Origin: Lysobacter antibioticus HS124
GTDB taxonomy: Bacteria > Pseudomonadota > Gammaproteobacteria > Xanthomonadales > Xanthomonadaceae
Reading direction: 5' to 3'
DNA length: 64,000 nucleotides
NCBI RefSeq assembly: GCF_000336385.2
Contig: NZ_HG424466.1
Coordinates: forward strand, 1-64,000
Part shown: piece by piece, positions 8,629 to 17,194 of the stretch
How positions within the stretch are numbered: the stretch's first letter is position 1
How the letters are laid out: each line of letters opens with the position of its first letter
Translations under genes and position numbers: made by a program
The notes under the pieces: generated by a model
What the model saw: the letters and a program-made list of their open reading frames with translations, nothing else
The model's database searches: none
What the model was told of the DNA's origin: nothing

Positions 8629-10755
8629 TCAGCCGGCGTCCTTGAGCCGGATCGTGCCCGGTACCGCGCGGTTGCCCTGCTCGAACACCATCGCCAGCAG
8701 GTCCTCGGGGATCTGGCTGGTATGGAAGTCGTTGCTCAACACCGCGAACACTTCGTCCGAGGTCTTGGCCACGGCCAGGTGCTCGGCGACGTTGGTGTTC
8801 CACGGCGTGACCCGGCCCGAATCCAGGTCGGCCAGATGCTCCTTGCCGCCGACCGAGCCGACGTGGGCGCGGCTGCGGTCGCGCAGCTCCATCAGTTCGG
8901 CGCTGGTGAACTCCAGTTGCACGTGCTGTTCGCCGTCGAAGTCCTTGTTGACCTGGTCGGGCCGGTAGGCGGCGTTGAGGTAGGAGGTGAGGATCGGGTT
9001 GAAATCGCTCAGCACGATCTTCCACTCGGTCTTGCTGTCGATCGGCTTGCCGTCGCGACCGACTTGGAACTGCACGTCGCTGGTCATGCCGTCGGCCGAG
9101 GTGTAGGTGTTCTGCTGATCGATCGTGCCGTCCTGCCAGACGTTGCGGGTGATGGTCAGCTGGCTGTTGCCGCCGGCCTGCCACGACAGCGGGCCCAGGT
9201 CGATGCCCAGGCGGGTGGCGTGTTCGGCGTTGAGCACCTCGCTGGTGCCCGAACGCTGCACGCCGGGCGGGTTCCAGTCCGGCACGCGGCCGCCGTTCAT
9301 GAAGTTCTGGTAAGCCTGCTGGCCTTCCGGCGTGGCCAGGTCGATGCGCGCGGTGCTCAGCGAGCGGTTTTCCATGCTGGTGTCGACGCTGAGCCCGATC
9401 GCCGCAGTGCCGGCGCGGCCGAGGCCGAAGAAGGTCGCGTTCTCCACGGTCTGGATCGGGCCGGCATACACCTCGACCACCGAGCCTTCTAGCTTGCGCA
9501 CGCCGAAGCCGGCGCCGTCGAGTTCGGTGTGGTTGCCGGCCAGGGTGAAGGCCTTGTAGTTCACCGCGAAATCCGAGCCCTGCAGGTCCTGGCCGCGCAT
9601 CAGCACCGAGGTGCCGGTGGGCATGTTGAGCGGGTCCAGCGGGTTGGGCATGCCGCTCATGTCGCCGCCGGCGAGCTTGGTCCCCTGTTGCGTGGTCACC
9701 GTGGCTTCGTAGCTCAGGCGAGTGCCTTCGAACTCGGTGTAGTGGCCGGAAATCGGCAGGCCCTTGACCACGTTCTTCAGCAGCGGCGAGCCTTCGATCA
9801 GCTCCTTGGCCTCGGGCGACACCTGGCGCAGCAAGGTCGCGGCCCGGTAGAGCTTGTTCAGCGGCGTCTTGCCGACGTCGACGCCGGCCTCGCTCTGCAA
9901 CTGCACCGAGGTCTTGAACTGCTGGGTTTCCTGGAAGTCGACGCCGGTCTGCACGTCGGACAGCTCGACCTTGCCTTCGAAGCTGAAGCCCGCTTCGGCG
10001 CGCACCGGAATGAACGACGGCGTGCCGATGCCGCCGAGCGGCGCGTTGTAGGTGACCTGGGTGCCGGGGTTGATCGCATAGGCGAGCAGGTCCTGCGGCA
10101 TCGCGCCGAGCAGTTCGTAACCGGCCGCGATCTGCTGCGGAGTCGGGTTCGGCGGCAGCTCGACGCCGAAGTTCTTCAGCGCAGTGCGCGCGGTATCGAT
10201 CGGCAGGTTGGTGACCGCTTCGGGATTGGTCCGGGTCGAAGGATCGTTGCGCAGGTAGGCCGGCACTTCGGTCGGCTTGTCGGTGGCCTCGCCGACGATG
10301 CGCTTGAGTTCCTTGACGTAGGGGTTGTCGTTGAACGCGTCGCGCGCCTCGCCGTATTCGTAGCTCGCGGTGGCGCCGTTGAGGCCGCTGTCGCGGTAGT
10401 CCTCCCACTTCGGCTCGAAGCGGTCCAGCGCCGCCTGCGCTTCCTCGCGCCGGGTGGTGGTGAACTGGGTCACTCGCGGCTGGTAGATCGACTGGTACAC
10501 CGGCGCGGGCATGCCGTTGAGGTCGTCGGTCTTGGGCAAGGGCAGGTCGTTGATCGAGGCCACCGCCTGCTCCGGCGTCTTCGCCTCGGCCGGCTTCAGC
10601 GCCGGCGGCGTCTCGGCGCCGGGCGCGCTGGCCGGCGCCGCGGGCTCGCTCTGCACGGCCTCCTGGCGCGCGACCGAGTCGCGGATCGCCTGCTGGTCTT
10701 CCGGCGGCAGGCGATTGAACGTCTGCCAGCTGACGCCGCCGATTCCTCCACTCAT
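8629..10755 (-). CDS. large hypothetical protein (708 aa), no recognised family
   Basis: 708 residues with a strong ribosome site (GGGGAGAAAG) just before the ATG at 10755. There is no signal peptide or membrane segment. Residues 1-80 are Pro/Ala/Glu-rich and probably disordered. About 90-230 is helical. From about 240 on the chain is rich in short beta-strands with repeated T/S-rich patterns (S-F-E-G-K-V-E-L, L-S-Y-E-A-T-V-T-T-Q, D-V-Q-F-Q-V-G-R-D-G-K), suggesting a large beta-sheet or beta-helical body. I cannot name a function. The gene is single and lies beside secreted lytic enzymes, which may be coincidental. Confidence 0.75.
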   Translation of the reverse strand: MSGGIGGVSWQTFNRLPPEDQQAIRDSVARQEAVQSEPAAPASAPGAETPPALKPAEAKTPEQAVASINDLPLPKTDDLNGMPAPVYQSIYQPRVTQFTTTRREEAQAALDRFEPKWEDYRDSGLNGATASYEYGEARDAFNDNPYVKELKRIVGEATDKPTEVPAYLRNDPSTRTNPEAVTNLPIDTARTALKNFGVELPPNPTPQQIAAGYELLGAMPQDLLAYAINPGTQVTYNAPLGGIGTPSFIPVRAEAGFSFEGKVELSDVQTGVDFQETQQFKTSVQLQSEAGVDVGKTPLNKLYRAATLLRQVSPEAKELIEGSPLLKNVVKGLPISGHYTEFEGTRLSYEATVTTQQGTKLAGGDMSGMPNPLDPLNMPTGTSVLMRGQDLQGSDFAVNYKAFTLAGNHTELDGAGFGVRKLEGSVVEVYAGPIQTVENATFFGLGRAGTAAIGLSVDTSMENRSLSTARIDLATPEGQQAYQNFMNGGRVPDWNPPGVQRSGTSEVLNAEHATRLGIDLGPLSWQAGGNSQLTITRNVWQDGTIDQQNTYTSADGMTSDVQFQVGRDGKPIDSKTEWKIVLSDFNPILTSYLNAAYRPDQVNKDFDGEQHVQLEFTSAELMELRDRSRAHVGSVGGKEHLADLDSGRVTPWNTNVAEHLAVAKTSDEVFAVLSNDFHTSQIPEDLLAMVFEQGNRAVPGTIRLKDAG

Positions 10756-11096
10756 GTCTTTCTCCCCAAGTCGCTACGGCAACGGATGTGCCTAAACCGC
10801 GACACGCTATCCAATGTCACAAATCGGCAACATTAGGGTTTACCCCAGGTGCGCCGGCGGTGGCGCACGACGCGTTCGCGCATTTCGCCGGGGCGCGCTT
10901 GCGGCGCTGCATCGCGTCCATACCGCCAAGGCGGTCGGCGTTCTGCCGCCTTCCGCCGCCGCGCTCAATTCACGAGTGATCGCAGTCGCGGAACGCGACT
11001 TTGCTACCGCACGACCCATCGCGCAGCACTTGCCGGTCAGGCAAATGCAGTACAAGGGCGGCGCGGGAATTTTTAATTCTCTTGGGGATAAATATC
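10756..11096. other. divergent intergenic region before the lytic-enzyme cluster
   Basis: 341 bases without a supported gene. It should contain divergent promoters for the 708-residue orphan (minus) and the first amidase (plus). Near the plus gene there is a small AT-rich dyad GAATTTTTAATTC just ahead of a GGGGATA ribosome site. I could not assign -35/-10 boxes with confidence. Confidence 0.4.
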
Positions 11097-13022
11097 ATGA
11101 ACGAATATTCCGGTGTCCGTTCCGCTGCCGTGCGGCACCCGCTCCGCTCCACCCTCGTCCTGGCCATGGCCGGCCTGATCGCGGCCGTGGCCGCGCCGGT
11201 CCTGGCCCAGTCGCGGCCGCCGGCCGCGGCCGAAGACCGCGCCCTGGCGCAACGCCTGCAGGTCGAAGAATCCCTGGCGCGGGTCGACCGCGCCCTGTAC
11301 GCGAACTACTTCCGCCAAGCCTATGCGCGCTATCCCTCGATTCCGCGCGGCACCCTGGAGTCGGTGGCCTATGTGATGAGCCGCTGGCAGCACCTGCAGC
11401 CGGAGGCGGCCGGCTACGGCGAGCAGCACCAGCACATGCCGCGGTCCTACGGCGTGATGGGTCTGTACCGAGGCGAAGGCTTCGCCGATCAAGTCGGCGA
11501 GGGCGCGCGCCTGCTCGGCGTGCCGGCCGCGCGCGTGCAGCGCGACCCGTCGACCAACATCCTCGCCGCGGCCGCGCTGATCGACCGCGAGCTGCGCGCC
11601 GACGGCCTGCGCGCCGATGCGCCGGTCGAGGCCACCCGCGCGGCGCTGGAACGCTACGCCGGCTTCGCCCGCAGCGGCGCCGCGGCCAAGAGCGCGATCC
11701 AGGACCATGCGCGTTCCAGCTTCGCCTTCGACGTGCTGCTGGCGCAGGACAAGGGCGTCAACGATCGCGGCATCGTCGTGCCGGCGCGCGCGGTCGCCTG
11801 GGAGCGCGCCTTCGACGCGCGCAAGTTGGTCCAGCTGCGCGCGCCGTTCGTGCGCCTGGACGTGGCCAACGACAAAGTCGAGGCAGTGGGCGCTGCCGCA
11901 TCGGGCTATGCGATCGACCCGCGCAGCGAAACCCTGACCGCGCCGGCGGCGGCCAACTTCGATACCAAGAGCACCGACTACGGCCCGGCGCTGTGGGTGG
12001 CCTCGCCCTATCACTCCACCCGCACGTCCTACGATTCGGTCACCATCCACACGATGCAGGGCTATTACGCCGGCAGCATCTCCTGGTTCCAGAACAATCC
12101 CAACAGCGTCAGCGCGCACTACCTGATCCGCAGCTCCGACGGCCAGATCACCCAGATGGTGCGCGAGAGCCGCGCCGCCCACCATGTGGGCGTGCACAAC
12201 AAGACCACCCTGGGCATCGAGCACGAAGGCTTCATCAACAACGCCAGCTGGTACACCGCGGCGATGTACAACGCCTCGGCCGCGCTGACCCGGCATTTCT
12301 GCGCGACCTACAGCGCGATCAGCTGCGCCAGCGCCTACAAGGGCCCGGCCGGCAGCGGCATCAACGTGCTGCCGGCCAGCGTGAAGGTGAAGGGCCATCA
12401 GCATTACAGCAGCCAGACCCACACCGACCCGGGCATCAACTGGGATTGGGCGCGTTACTACAACCTGCTCAATCCGGGCAGCGGCACCGGCAACGTGATC
12501 GACAGCTTCGAGAGCTCGGTCGGCCACTTCGACACCGCGCCGGCGTATTCGGGCAGCACCACCGGCATCTCCTCGGCCTCGCTGGCCGAGCGCAACTGCA
12601 CCACGCGCAAGAACGGCGAATGCTCGCTGCGGGTGCTGCTGAAGGACGACACTGCGACCGCGTCGGACTGGGCGGTGCGCCTGCTCTCGGCCAGCGGCAC
12701 GCCGGCCAGCAACGCCGCGCTCAACCGCGCCAACGGCAAGGTCGGGTTCTGGGTCTACACCGGCGCCACCGGCCTGAGCGCGGCGCTCGGCGTCGACGAC
12801 AGCGACGGCACCGAGCGTTCGGTCGGTCGCGCGATTCCGGCCAATGCCTGGACTTACCTGGAGTGGCGCCTGGACGACGCCGCGCAATGGGACGCCTGGG
12901 TCGGCGGCGCCGACGGCGCGATCACCGCCTCGACGGTGAAGCTGGATGCGGTGTGGTTCTACCGCGACCAGACCGCGTACGACGTCAACGTCTATCTGGA
13001 CGACGTCCAGGTCAAGTACTGA
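11097..13022 (+). CDS. secreted N-acetylmuramoyl-L-alanine amidase (Amidase_2 fold) with C-terminal beta-sandwich
   Basis: 641 residues: signal peptide 1-38; a helical region 45-230 with a lysozyme-like flavour (YARYPSIPRGTLESVAYVMS, PRSYGVMGLY); a zinc amidase domain about 305-460; and a C-terminal domain 467-641. The expected AmiD-type zinc ligands are present: His318 in IHTMQG, His434 in KGHQH and Asp444 in TDPG, with the AmiD-like H-x9-D spacing. The enzyme should cut the bond between MurNAc and L-Ala in peptidoglycan outside the cytoplasm. The C-terminal domain is nearly duplicated in the next gene. The context suggests attack on other cells' walls or wall remodelling. Confidence 0.85.
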   Translation: MNEYSGVRSAAVRHPLRSTLVLAMAGLIAAVAAPVLAQSRPPAAAEDRALAQRLQVEESLARVDRALYANYFRQAYARYPSIPRGTLESVAYVMSRWQHLQPEAAGYGEQHQHMPRSYGVMGLYRGEGFADQVGEGARLLGVPAARVQRDPSTNILAAAALIDRELRADGLRADAPVEATRAALERYAGFARSGAAAKSAIQDHARSSFAFDVLLAQDKGVNDRGIVVPARAVAWERAFDARKLVQLRAPFVRLDVANDKVEAVGAAASGYAIDPRSETLTAPAAANFDTKSTDYGPALWVASPYHSTRTSYDSVTIHTMQGYYAGSISWFQNNPNSVSAHYLIRSSDGQITQMVRESRAAHHVGVHNKTTLGIEHEGFINNASWYTAAMYNASAALTRHFCATYSAISCASAYKGPAGSGINVLPASVKVKGHQHYSSQTHTDPGINWDWARYYNLLNPGSGTGNVIDSFESSVGHFDTAPAYSGSTTGISSASLAERNCTTRKNGECSLRVLLKDDTATASDWAVRLLSASGTPASNAALNRANGKVGFWVYTGATGLSAALGVDDSDGTERSVGRAIPANAWTYLEWRLDDAAQWDAWVGGADGAITASTVKLDAVWFYRDQTAYDVNVYLDDVQVKY

Positions 13023-13032
13023 TCGGCGCGTC

Positions 13033-13064
13033 GCGCAGGCCGGCTTCCCGCACCCGGCCTGCGC
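13033..13064 (+). other. intergenic hairpin between the amidase and SpoIID-like genes
   Basis: A perfect 11-bp inverted repeat (GCGCAGGCCGG at 13033-13043, CCGGCCTGCGC at 13054-13064) follows the amidase stop. Without a T run it is more likely an mRNA-stabilising or partial-termination element within the cluster. Confidence 0.4.
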
Positions 13065-13154
13065 GCGCCCGGTCGCCTCGGCGCCCGGCGTTCCGTCGGG
13101 CGTCGTCTCCCGTTGAACGTTCACGCCGCGCCGTCACGGCGCACAGGGGAATCC

Positions 13155-15287
13155 ATGCCCGATACTCCGCACCGCGGCCCGCCGCGCGCATCCGCGCGCC
13201 GCGTGCCGGTCTGGCCGGCGCCGCTGGCCTTGCTGCTGGCCGGCGCGGTCTTCGCGCAATGGCTGGCGCGCCCGGCCGCACCGCCGGCCGCGCCGACCCG
13301 CGCGTCCGGCCTCGCCGCCGACCCCGCGGCGTCGCGCCGACCGCTCGATATCCGCGTCCGCGATGCGGTCACCGGTCGCGCATTGCCCGCGCAGCTGCAA
13401 CTGCAGCGCGACGGCGCGCGCGCGCTCGAATTGAACGCCGGTGCGCAAGGCGGCCGGGTCGCGAGCCTGGCCGCGGGCGATTACCGGCTGACTGTCGCCG
13501 CGCCCGGCTACGAGCCGCTGACCCTGCCGTTGCACGTCGACGCCGCGCCGAGCCTGCCGATCACGGTCTGGCTGTCGCCGTCGGCGCCGTCCGAGGCCCT
13601 GGACCTGCTGGCCTTGAAGGCCGCGGCCTGCGCCGACTGCGCGGTGTTCAGCGGTCACGTCTACGATCGCGGCGACGGCGCGCCGGTGGCCGGCGCGCGC
13701 GTGCGCAGCAGCCAGGGCGAGCAGGCCCTGACCGACGCGGCCGGCTACTTCGAACTGCAAGCGCGCTTGCCGCGTGCGCAGGCCGCCGATCGCGAGGCCT
13801 TGCCGGCGGACATCGAACTGCGCGTCGCCGGCGCCGGCTATCGCAGCCAGCGCCTGAGCGGCCTGCCCCTGCTCAACGACAGCCGCCATCTGATCGTCGA
13901 TCTCGAACCCGGCGTCGGCGTCGCGGTGGTCGACCGCCGCCACGTGCAGGCGCGCGCGCGCGAACGCGCCGACCGGCAGCGGCCGGTGTCGGCGGCGGAT
14001 CGGGCGCAGATCGACGCCGTCGCTGCAGCCCAGGCCGATGCGGCGCTGGACCCGGCGCGGCCGGCTTCGCGCGCCCTGGCCGAACGCTTGGCGGCGCAGG
14101 CGGCCAGCGTGCCGGTGCCGAGCAGCATCCGGGTCGGCACCAACTGCTCGGGCCGCTCCTGCAGCAGCGTGTCGGTGTACGCGTTCGAGGACTATGTGGG
14201 CCGCGGCCTCGACGAAGAATGGATCCCGTCCTGGGACGCCGACTCGCTGGCCGCCGGCGCGGTCGCCTACCGCAGTTACGCGGCCTATTACGTCGCCCAT
14301 CCGGTCAACAGCCGTTATGACATCTGTGCCAGCACCGCTTGTCAGGCGTTCAACGCCGACAGCGTCTCGGCCACGGTCGCCGCGGCCACGGCCACCCGCG
14401 GCGTGCTGCTGACCCGCGACGGCCGCACCGCCGCTTTCAGCGAGTACTCGGCCGAGAACAATGCCTGGGACGATCCCTCCGACGGTCTGTCCTGCGTCAA
14501 CAACGACCTCAGCTGCGGCAACGGCCGCAACGGCTCGCCGCGCAACAACTGGCCCTGCCTCAGCGACGAAGTCGGCCGCAACCGCGGCTGCTTCGGCCAC
14601 GGCCGCGGCATGAGCCAGTGGGGCACCCAGCGCTGGGCCGCCAACCAGGGCCGCGACTGGCGCTGGATCGCCAATCACTACTTCAACGGCAACAACCAGC
14701 CCGGCGGCATGCGCAACGCCTTCCTCGCCAACGACGGTGGGGTCAGCGGCGGCACCGTGCTGATGGACGGGTTCGAGAACGGCGTCGGCCGCTTCGCCAG
14801 CGCACCGACCCTGTCCGGCAGCACCGTCGGCATCTCGACCGCCTCGCTGGCCCAGCAGGACTGCGCCACCCGCAAGAGCGGCAACTGCTCGTTGCGCGTG
14901 CTGCTGAAAGACGACCCGGCGGTGAGCGCGGCCTGGGCGGTGCGGCTGCTGTCCGGCGGCGGCACCCCGGCCAACAACCTGGAACTGGTGACCGCGCGCG
15001 GCCGGGTCGGGTTCTGGGTCTACACCGGCGCCAGCGGCATGACCGCCTCGCTCAGCATCGACGACAGCGACGGCACCGAGCGCGCGGTCGCGCGCGCGAT
15101 CCCGAGCGGGCAGTGGACCTGGCTGGAGTGGGCGCTGGACGACCCGGCGCAGTGGAACGCCTGGGCCGGCGCCAGCAACGGCAGCATCGACGCCGCCAGC
15201 GTGCGCCTGGATGCGGTGTGGTTCCTGCGCGAACAGACCCGCTACGACGTGAACCTCTATCTGGACGACGTGCAGATCGTCCATTGA
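13155..15287 (+). CDS. SpoIID/LytB-type peptidoglycan-active protein with the same C-terminal domain as the amidase
   Basis: 710 residues: N-terminal membrane anchor or signal (about 15-38), two carboxypeptidase-regulatory-like beta domains (about 60-150 and 165-260), a SpoIID domain (about 325-520) and a C-terminal domain (535-710). SpoIID hallmarks are the conserved Glu in D-E-E-W (354/355), the A-G-A-V-A-Y-R-S-Y-A-A-Y helix and GHGRGMSQWGTQ near 481. SpoIID proteins are lytic transglycosylases acting on denuded glycan, best known from sporulation. Four extra Cys around 455-480 suggest disulfides, hence export. Denuded glycan is what the upstream amidase produces, so the two could act in sequence. 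Confidence 0.8.
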   Translation: MPDTPHRGPPRASARRVPVWPAPLALLLAGAVFAQWLARPAAPPAAPTRASGLAADPAASRRPLDIRVRDAVTGRALPAQLQLQRDGARALELNAGAQGGRVASLAAGDYRLTVAAPGYEPLTLPLHVDAAPSLPITVWLSPSAPSEALDLLALKAAACADCAVFSGHVYDRGDGAPVAGARVRSSQGEQALTDAAGYFELQARLPRAQAADREALPADIELRVAGAGYRSQRLSGLPLLNDSRHLIVDLEPGVGVAVVDRRHVQARARERADRQRPVSAADRAQIDAVAAAQADAALDPARPASRALAERLAAQAASVPVPSSIRVGTNCSGRSCSSVSVYAFEDYVGRGLDEEWIPSWDADSLAAGAVAYRSYAAYYVAHPVNSRYDICASTACQAFNADSVSATVAAATATRGVLLTRDGRTAAFSEYSAENNAWDDPSDGLSCVNNDLSCGNGRNGSPRNNWPCLSDEVGRNRGCFGHGRGMSQWGTQRWAANQGRDWRWIANHYFNGNNQPGGMRNAFLANDGGVSGGTVLMDGFENGVGRFASAPTLSGSTVGISTASLAQQDCATRKSGNCSLRVLLKDDPAVSAAWAVRLLSGGGTPANNLELVTARGRVGFWVYTGASGMTASLSIDDSDGTERAVARAIPSGQWTWLEWALDDPAQWNAWAGASNGSIDAASVRLDAVWFLREQTRYDVNLYLDDVQIVH

Positions 15288-15343
15288 TTTCCCCCCGCGT
15301 CGCGCCGTGGGCAACGGCGCGACCTCACCTGGAGCATCAAGCC

Positions 15344-16111
15344 ATGCCTCGTTCCCTCCGTACCCGAACCGCCGCCGCGCTGTTCGCCTTCGCCGCCCTG
15401 TTCGGCTCCGCGGCGCAGGCTGCACCGAACTTCCAGATGCCGTTCCCGTGCGGCCAAGTCTGGTCGGGCCAGACCCGCACCAACCACAACCCGGTCAACT
15501 CGGTCGACTTCAACCGCGCCAACGACGAGGGCGACACCGTGGTCGCCGCCGCCGCCGGCACGGTCACGGTCGTGCGCAACCTGGGCAGCACCAGCTACGG
15601 CAAGTACGTGGTCGTCGACCACGGCGGCGGCTGGACCACGCTGTACGCGCACCTGAACTCGTTCTCGGTCTCGGTCGGCCAGAACGTGGCGATGGGCCGG
15701 CAGATCGGCACCGTCGGCAACACCGGCGGCTCCACCGGCGCCCACCTGCACTTCGAAGAACGCCTCAACGGCAGCGCGCAGAAGATCAAGTTCAACGGCA
15801 GCCAGATCCTGTACTTCGGCAGCAACGACTACACCAGCCGCAACTCCTGCGGCAGCAGCGGCGGCGCCAACGGCCAGGTCAACACCAGCGGCACCCCGCT
15901 CAACGTGCGCTCGGGCCCGGGCACTTCGTACTCGATCGTCGGCAGCCTCGCCGACGGCGCCAGCGTGACCATCCAGTGCCAGACCACCGGCAGCTCGGTC
16001 ACCGGCACGTACGGCACCAGCAACATCTGGAACCGGATCGGCAGCGGTCGATTCATTCCGGACGCCTACACCTACACCGGCTCGGACGGCCGCGTCGCGC
16101 CGCCGTGCTGA
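15344..16111 (+). CDS. secreted M23 family metallopeptidase with C-terminal SH3-like domain
   Basis: 255 residues: signal peptide 1-27, an M23/LytM domain 35-160 and a bacterial SH3 domain about 178-250. The zinc and catalytic residues are visible: His48 and Asp55 (NHNPVNSVD), His103 in YAHL, and His134/His136 in HLHFEE. The SH3 part has LNVRSGPGTSYSIVG. The enzyme is a secreted endopeptidase that should cut peptide cross-links in peptidoglycan, with SH3 as the wall-binding module. It is the last gene of the lytic trio and is followed by a strong terminator. Confidence 0.87.
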   Translation: MPRSLRTRTAAALFAFAALFGSAAQAAPNFQMPFPCGQVWSGQTRTNHNPVNSVDFNRANDEGDTVVAAAAGTVTVVRNLGSTSYGKYVVVDHGGGWTTLYAHLNSFSVSVGQNVAMGRQIGTVGNTGGSTGAHLHFEERLNGSAQKIKFNGSQILYFGSNDYTSRNSCGSSGGANGQVNTSGTPLNVRSGPGTSYSIVGSLADGASVTIQCQTTGSSVTGTYGTSNIWNRIGSGRFIPDAYTYTGSDGRVAPPC

Positions 16112-16156
16112 TCGGCTGAGTCCTGCGTTTTCGCCGGCCGTTCCGCGCGTCCGGCG

Positions 16157-16196
16157 TACGCTGCGGCGTCCCCCCGACGCCGCAGCGTATTCTTTT
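16157..16196 (+). terminator. strong intrinsic terminator after the lytic-enzyme cluster
   Basis: A perfect 14-bp stem (16157-16170 with 16176-16189), a C5 loop and a TTCTTTT tail follow the M23 peptidase gene by about 45 bases. Confidence 0.85.
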
Positions 16197-16230
16197 GCCC
16201 GATGCCCCGCGTTCCTCGCTGCGTCGACTG

Positions 16231-16262
16231 CCAATCCCCAATCTCCCAATCTCCCAATCCCC
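16231..16262. repeat. short CCAATCTC-type tandem array
   Basis: Near-perfect copies of an 8-base unit CCAATCTC/CCAATCCC sit between the terminator and the next ATG. They resemble the TCCCAAA array at 7831-7877. Confidence 0.7.
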
Positions 16263-16270
16263 GCCGCAAC

Positions 16271-17185
16271 ATGAAACCTGCCGCCGTCCTGTTGATCGCA
16301 CTGGCCTCGGCCGCGCTCGGCGCCGCGCTGGGCGGCGCCTACGTGGCGCGGCGCGAGGTCGGTGCGGCGCCCGCGGCGCCGGAAAACCCCGCGGCGGCCG
16401 CGCCGAGGGCGACGGCGCCCGCGCACGATGCGTCCGCATCGCCGCCGGACTACGTTTCGATCGGCAGCGAGCGGGTCAGTTTCGAATCCTTGCGCCGCCG
16501 CGCCGCGTCCGACCCGGCCTTCCTGCGCGGCCTGATGGAGCGCTACCGCAATCAGACCGATCCGGTCGCGCGCGGCGAACTGCTGGCCCTGCTCAACGCC
16601 GTGTCCGGCGACGAGGTGCTGCGCCTGGCCGTGTCGTTGACGGCGAGCACCCGCGCCGAAGACGAACGCGACGGCCTGGCCTTGCTCGCCGCCTACCCGA
16701 TGGACCGCGCCGAAGTGCGCGAGACCGTGCTGGCCAAGCTCGGCCAGGGCGGCGACCCGCAGCGCATGGGCGAACTGGTGGCGATGCTGACCCCGGCGAC
16801 CATGCCCAGCGAGGACGCCGCGCCGGTGATCGCCGAACTGGCCGTGCTGGCGCGCCATTCCGATCCGTCCCTGCGTGCGCAGGCGGTGCTGCAACTGGCG
16901 CAGTGGGACGACGGCGAGCAGACCGAAGACCTGCTGCACCGCGCGATCCTGGACCCCTCGCCGGACGTTCGGGCCAAGGCCATCGCCGGCGTCCAGGGCT
17001 CGCGCATCCGCAGCGACCGGCTCAAGGAAGCGCTGTTGGCGATCGCGGCCGATCCGGGCTCGAGCGCCGCCGACCGCGGCGCGGCGACTTTCGCTTTGCA
17101 GCAGTTCCGTCTCAACCGCGCCGAGTACGGCATCTGGCGCCGCGCCCAGGCCCAGGCCGATGCCGACAGCGGCGAGGGCGGTTGA
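16271..17185 (+). CDS. HEAT-like repeat protein with N-terminal membrane anchor
   Basis: 304 residues. A hydrophobic Ala-rich N-terminus (3-30) looks like a signal or anchor. An Ala/Pro linker follows, then helical repeats from about 85 to 300 with HEAT-like patterns (D-P-S-L-R-A-Q-A-V-L-Q-L-A-Q-W, D-P-S-P-D-V-R-A-K-A-I-A-G-V-Q). Such repeats are protein-binding scaffolds, here probably periplasmic. The ATG after the short repeat array was chosen because the upstream in-frame residues encode the repeat itself. Partner unknown. Confidence 0.65.
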   Translation: MKPAAVLLIALASAALGAALGGAYVARREVGAAPAAPENPAAAAPRATAPAHDASASPPDYVSIGSERVSFESLRRRAASDPAFLRGLMERYRNQTDPVARGELLALLNAVSGDEVLRLAVSLTASTRAEDERDGLALLAAYPMDRAEVRETVLAKLGQGGDPQRMGELVAMLTPATMPSEDAAPVIAELAVLARHSDPSLRAQAVLQLAQWDDGEQTEDLLHRAILDPSPDVRAKAIAGVQGSRIRSDRLKEALLAIAADPGSSAADRGAATFALQQFRLNRAEYGIWRRAQAQADADSGEGG

Positions 17186-17194
17186 GCCGCGCGC

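Noticed and set aside
8549-9492. A 314-codon plus-strand frame opposite the 708-residue orphan
   Set aside because: It is antisense to a longer frame with a strong ribosome site; its product is a Val/Gly/His-rich shadow.
11097-16196. Prophage lysis module
   Set aside because: The enzymes have signal peptides and accessory domains, and no holin, spanin, integrase or structural phage genes are near.
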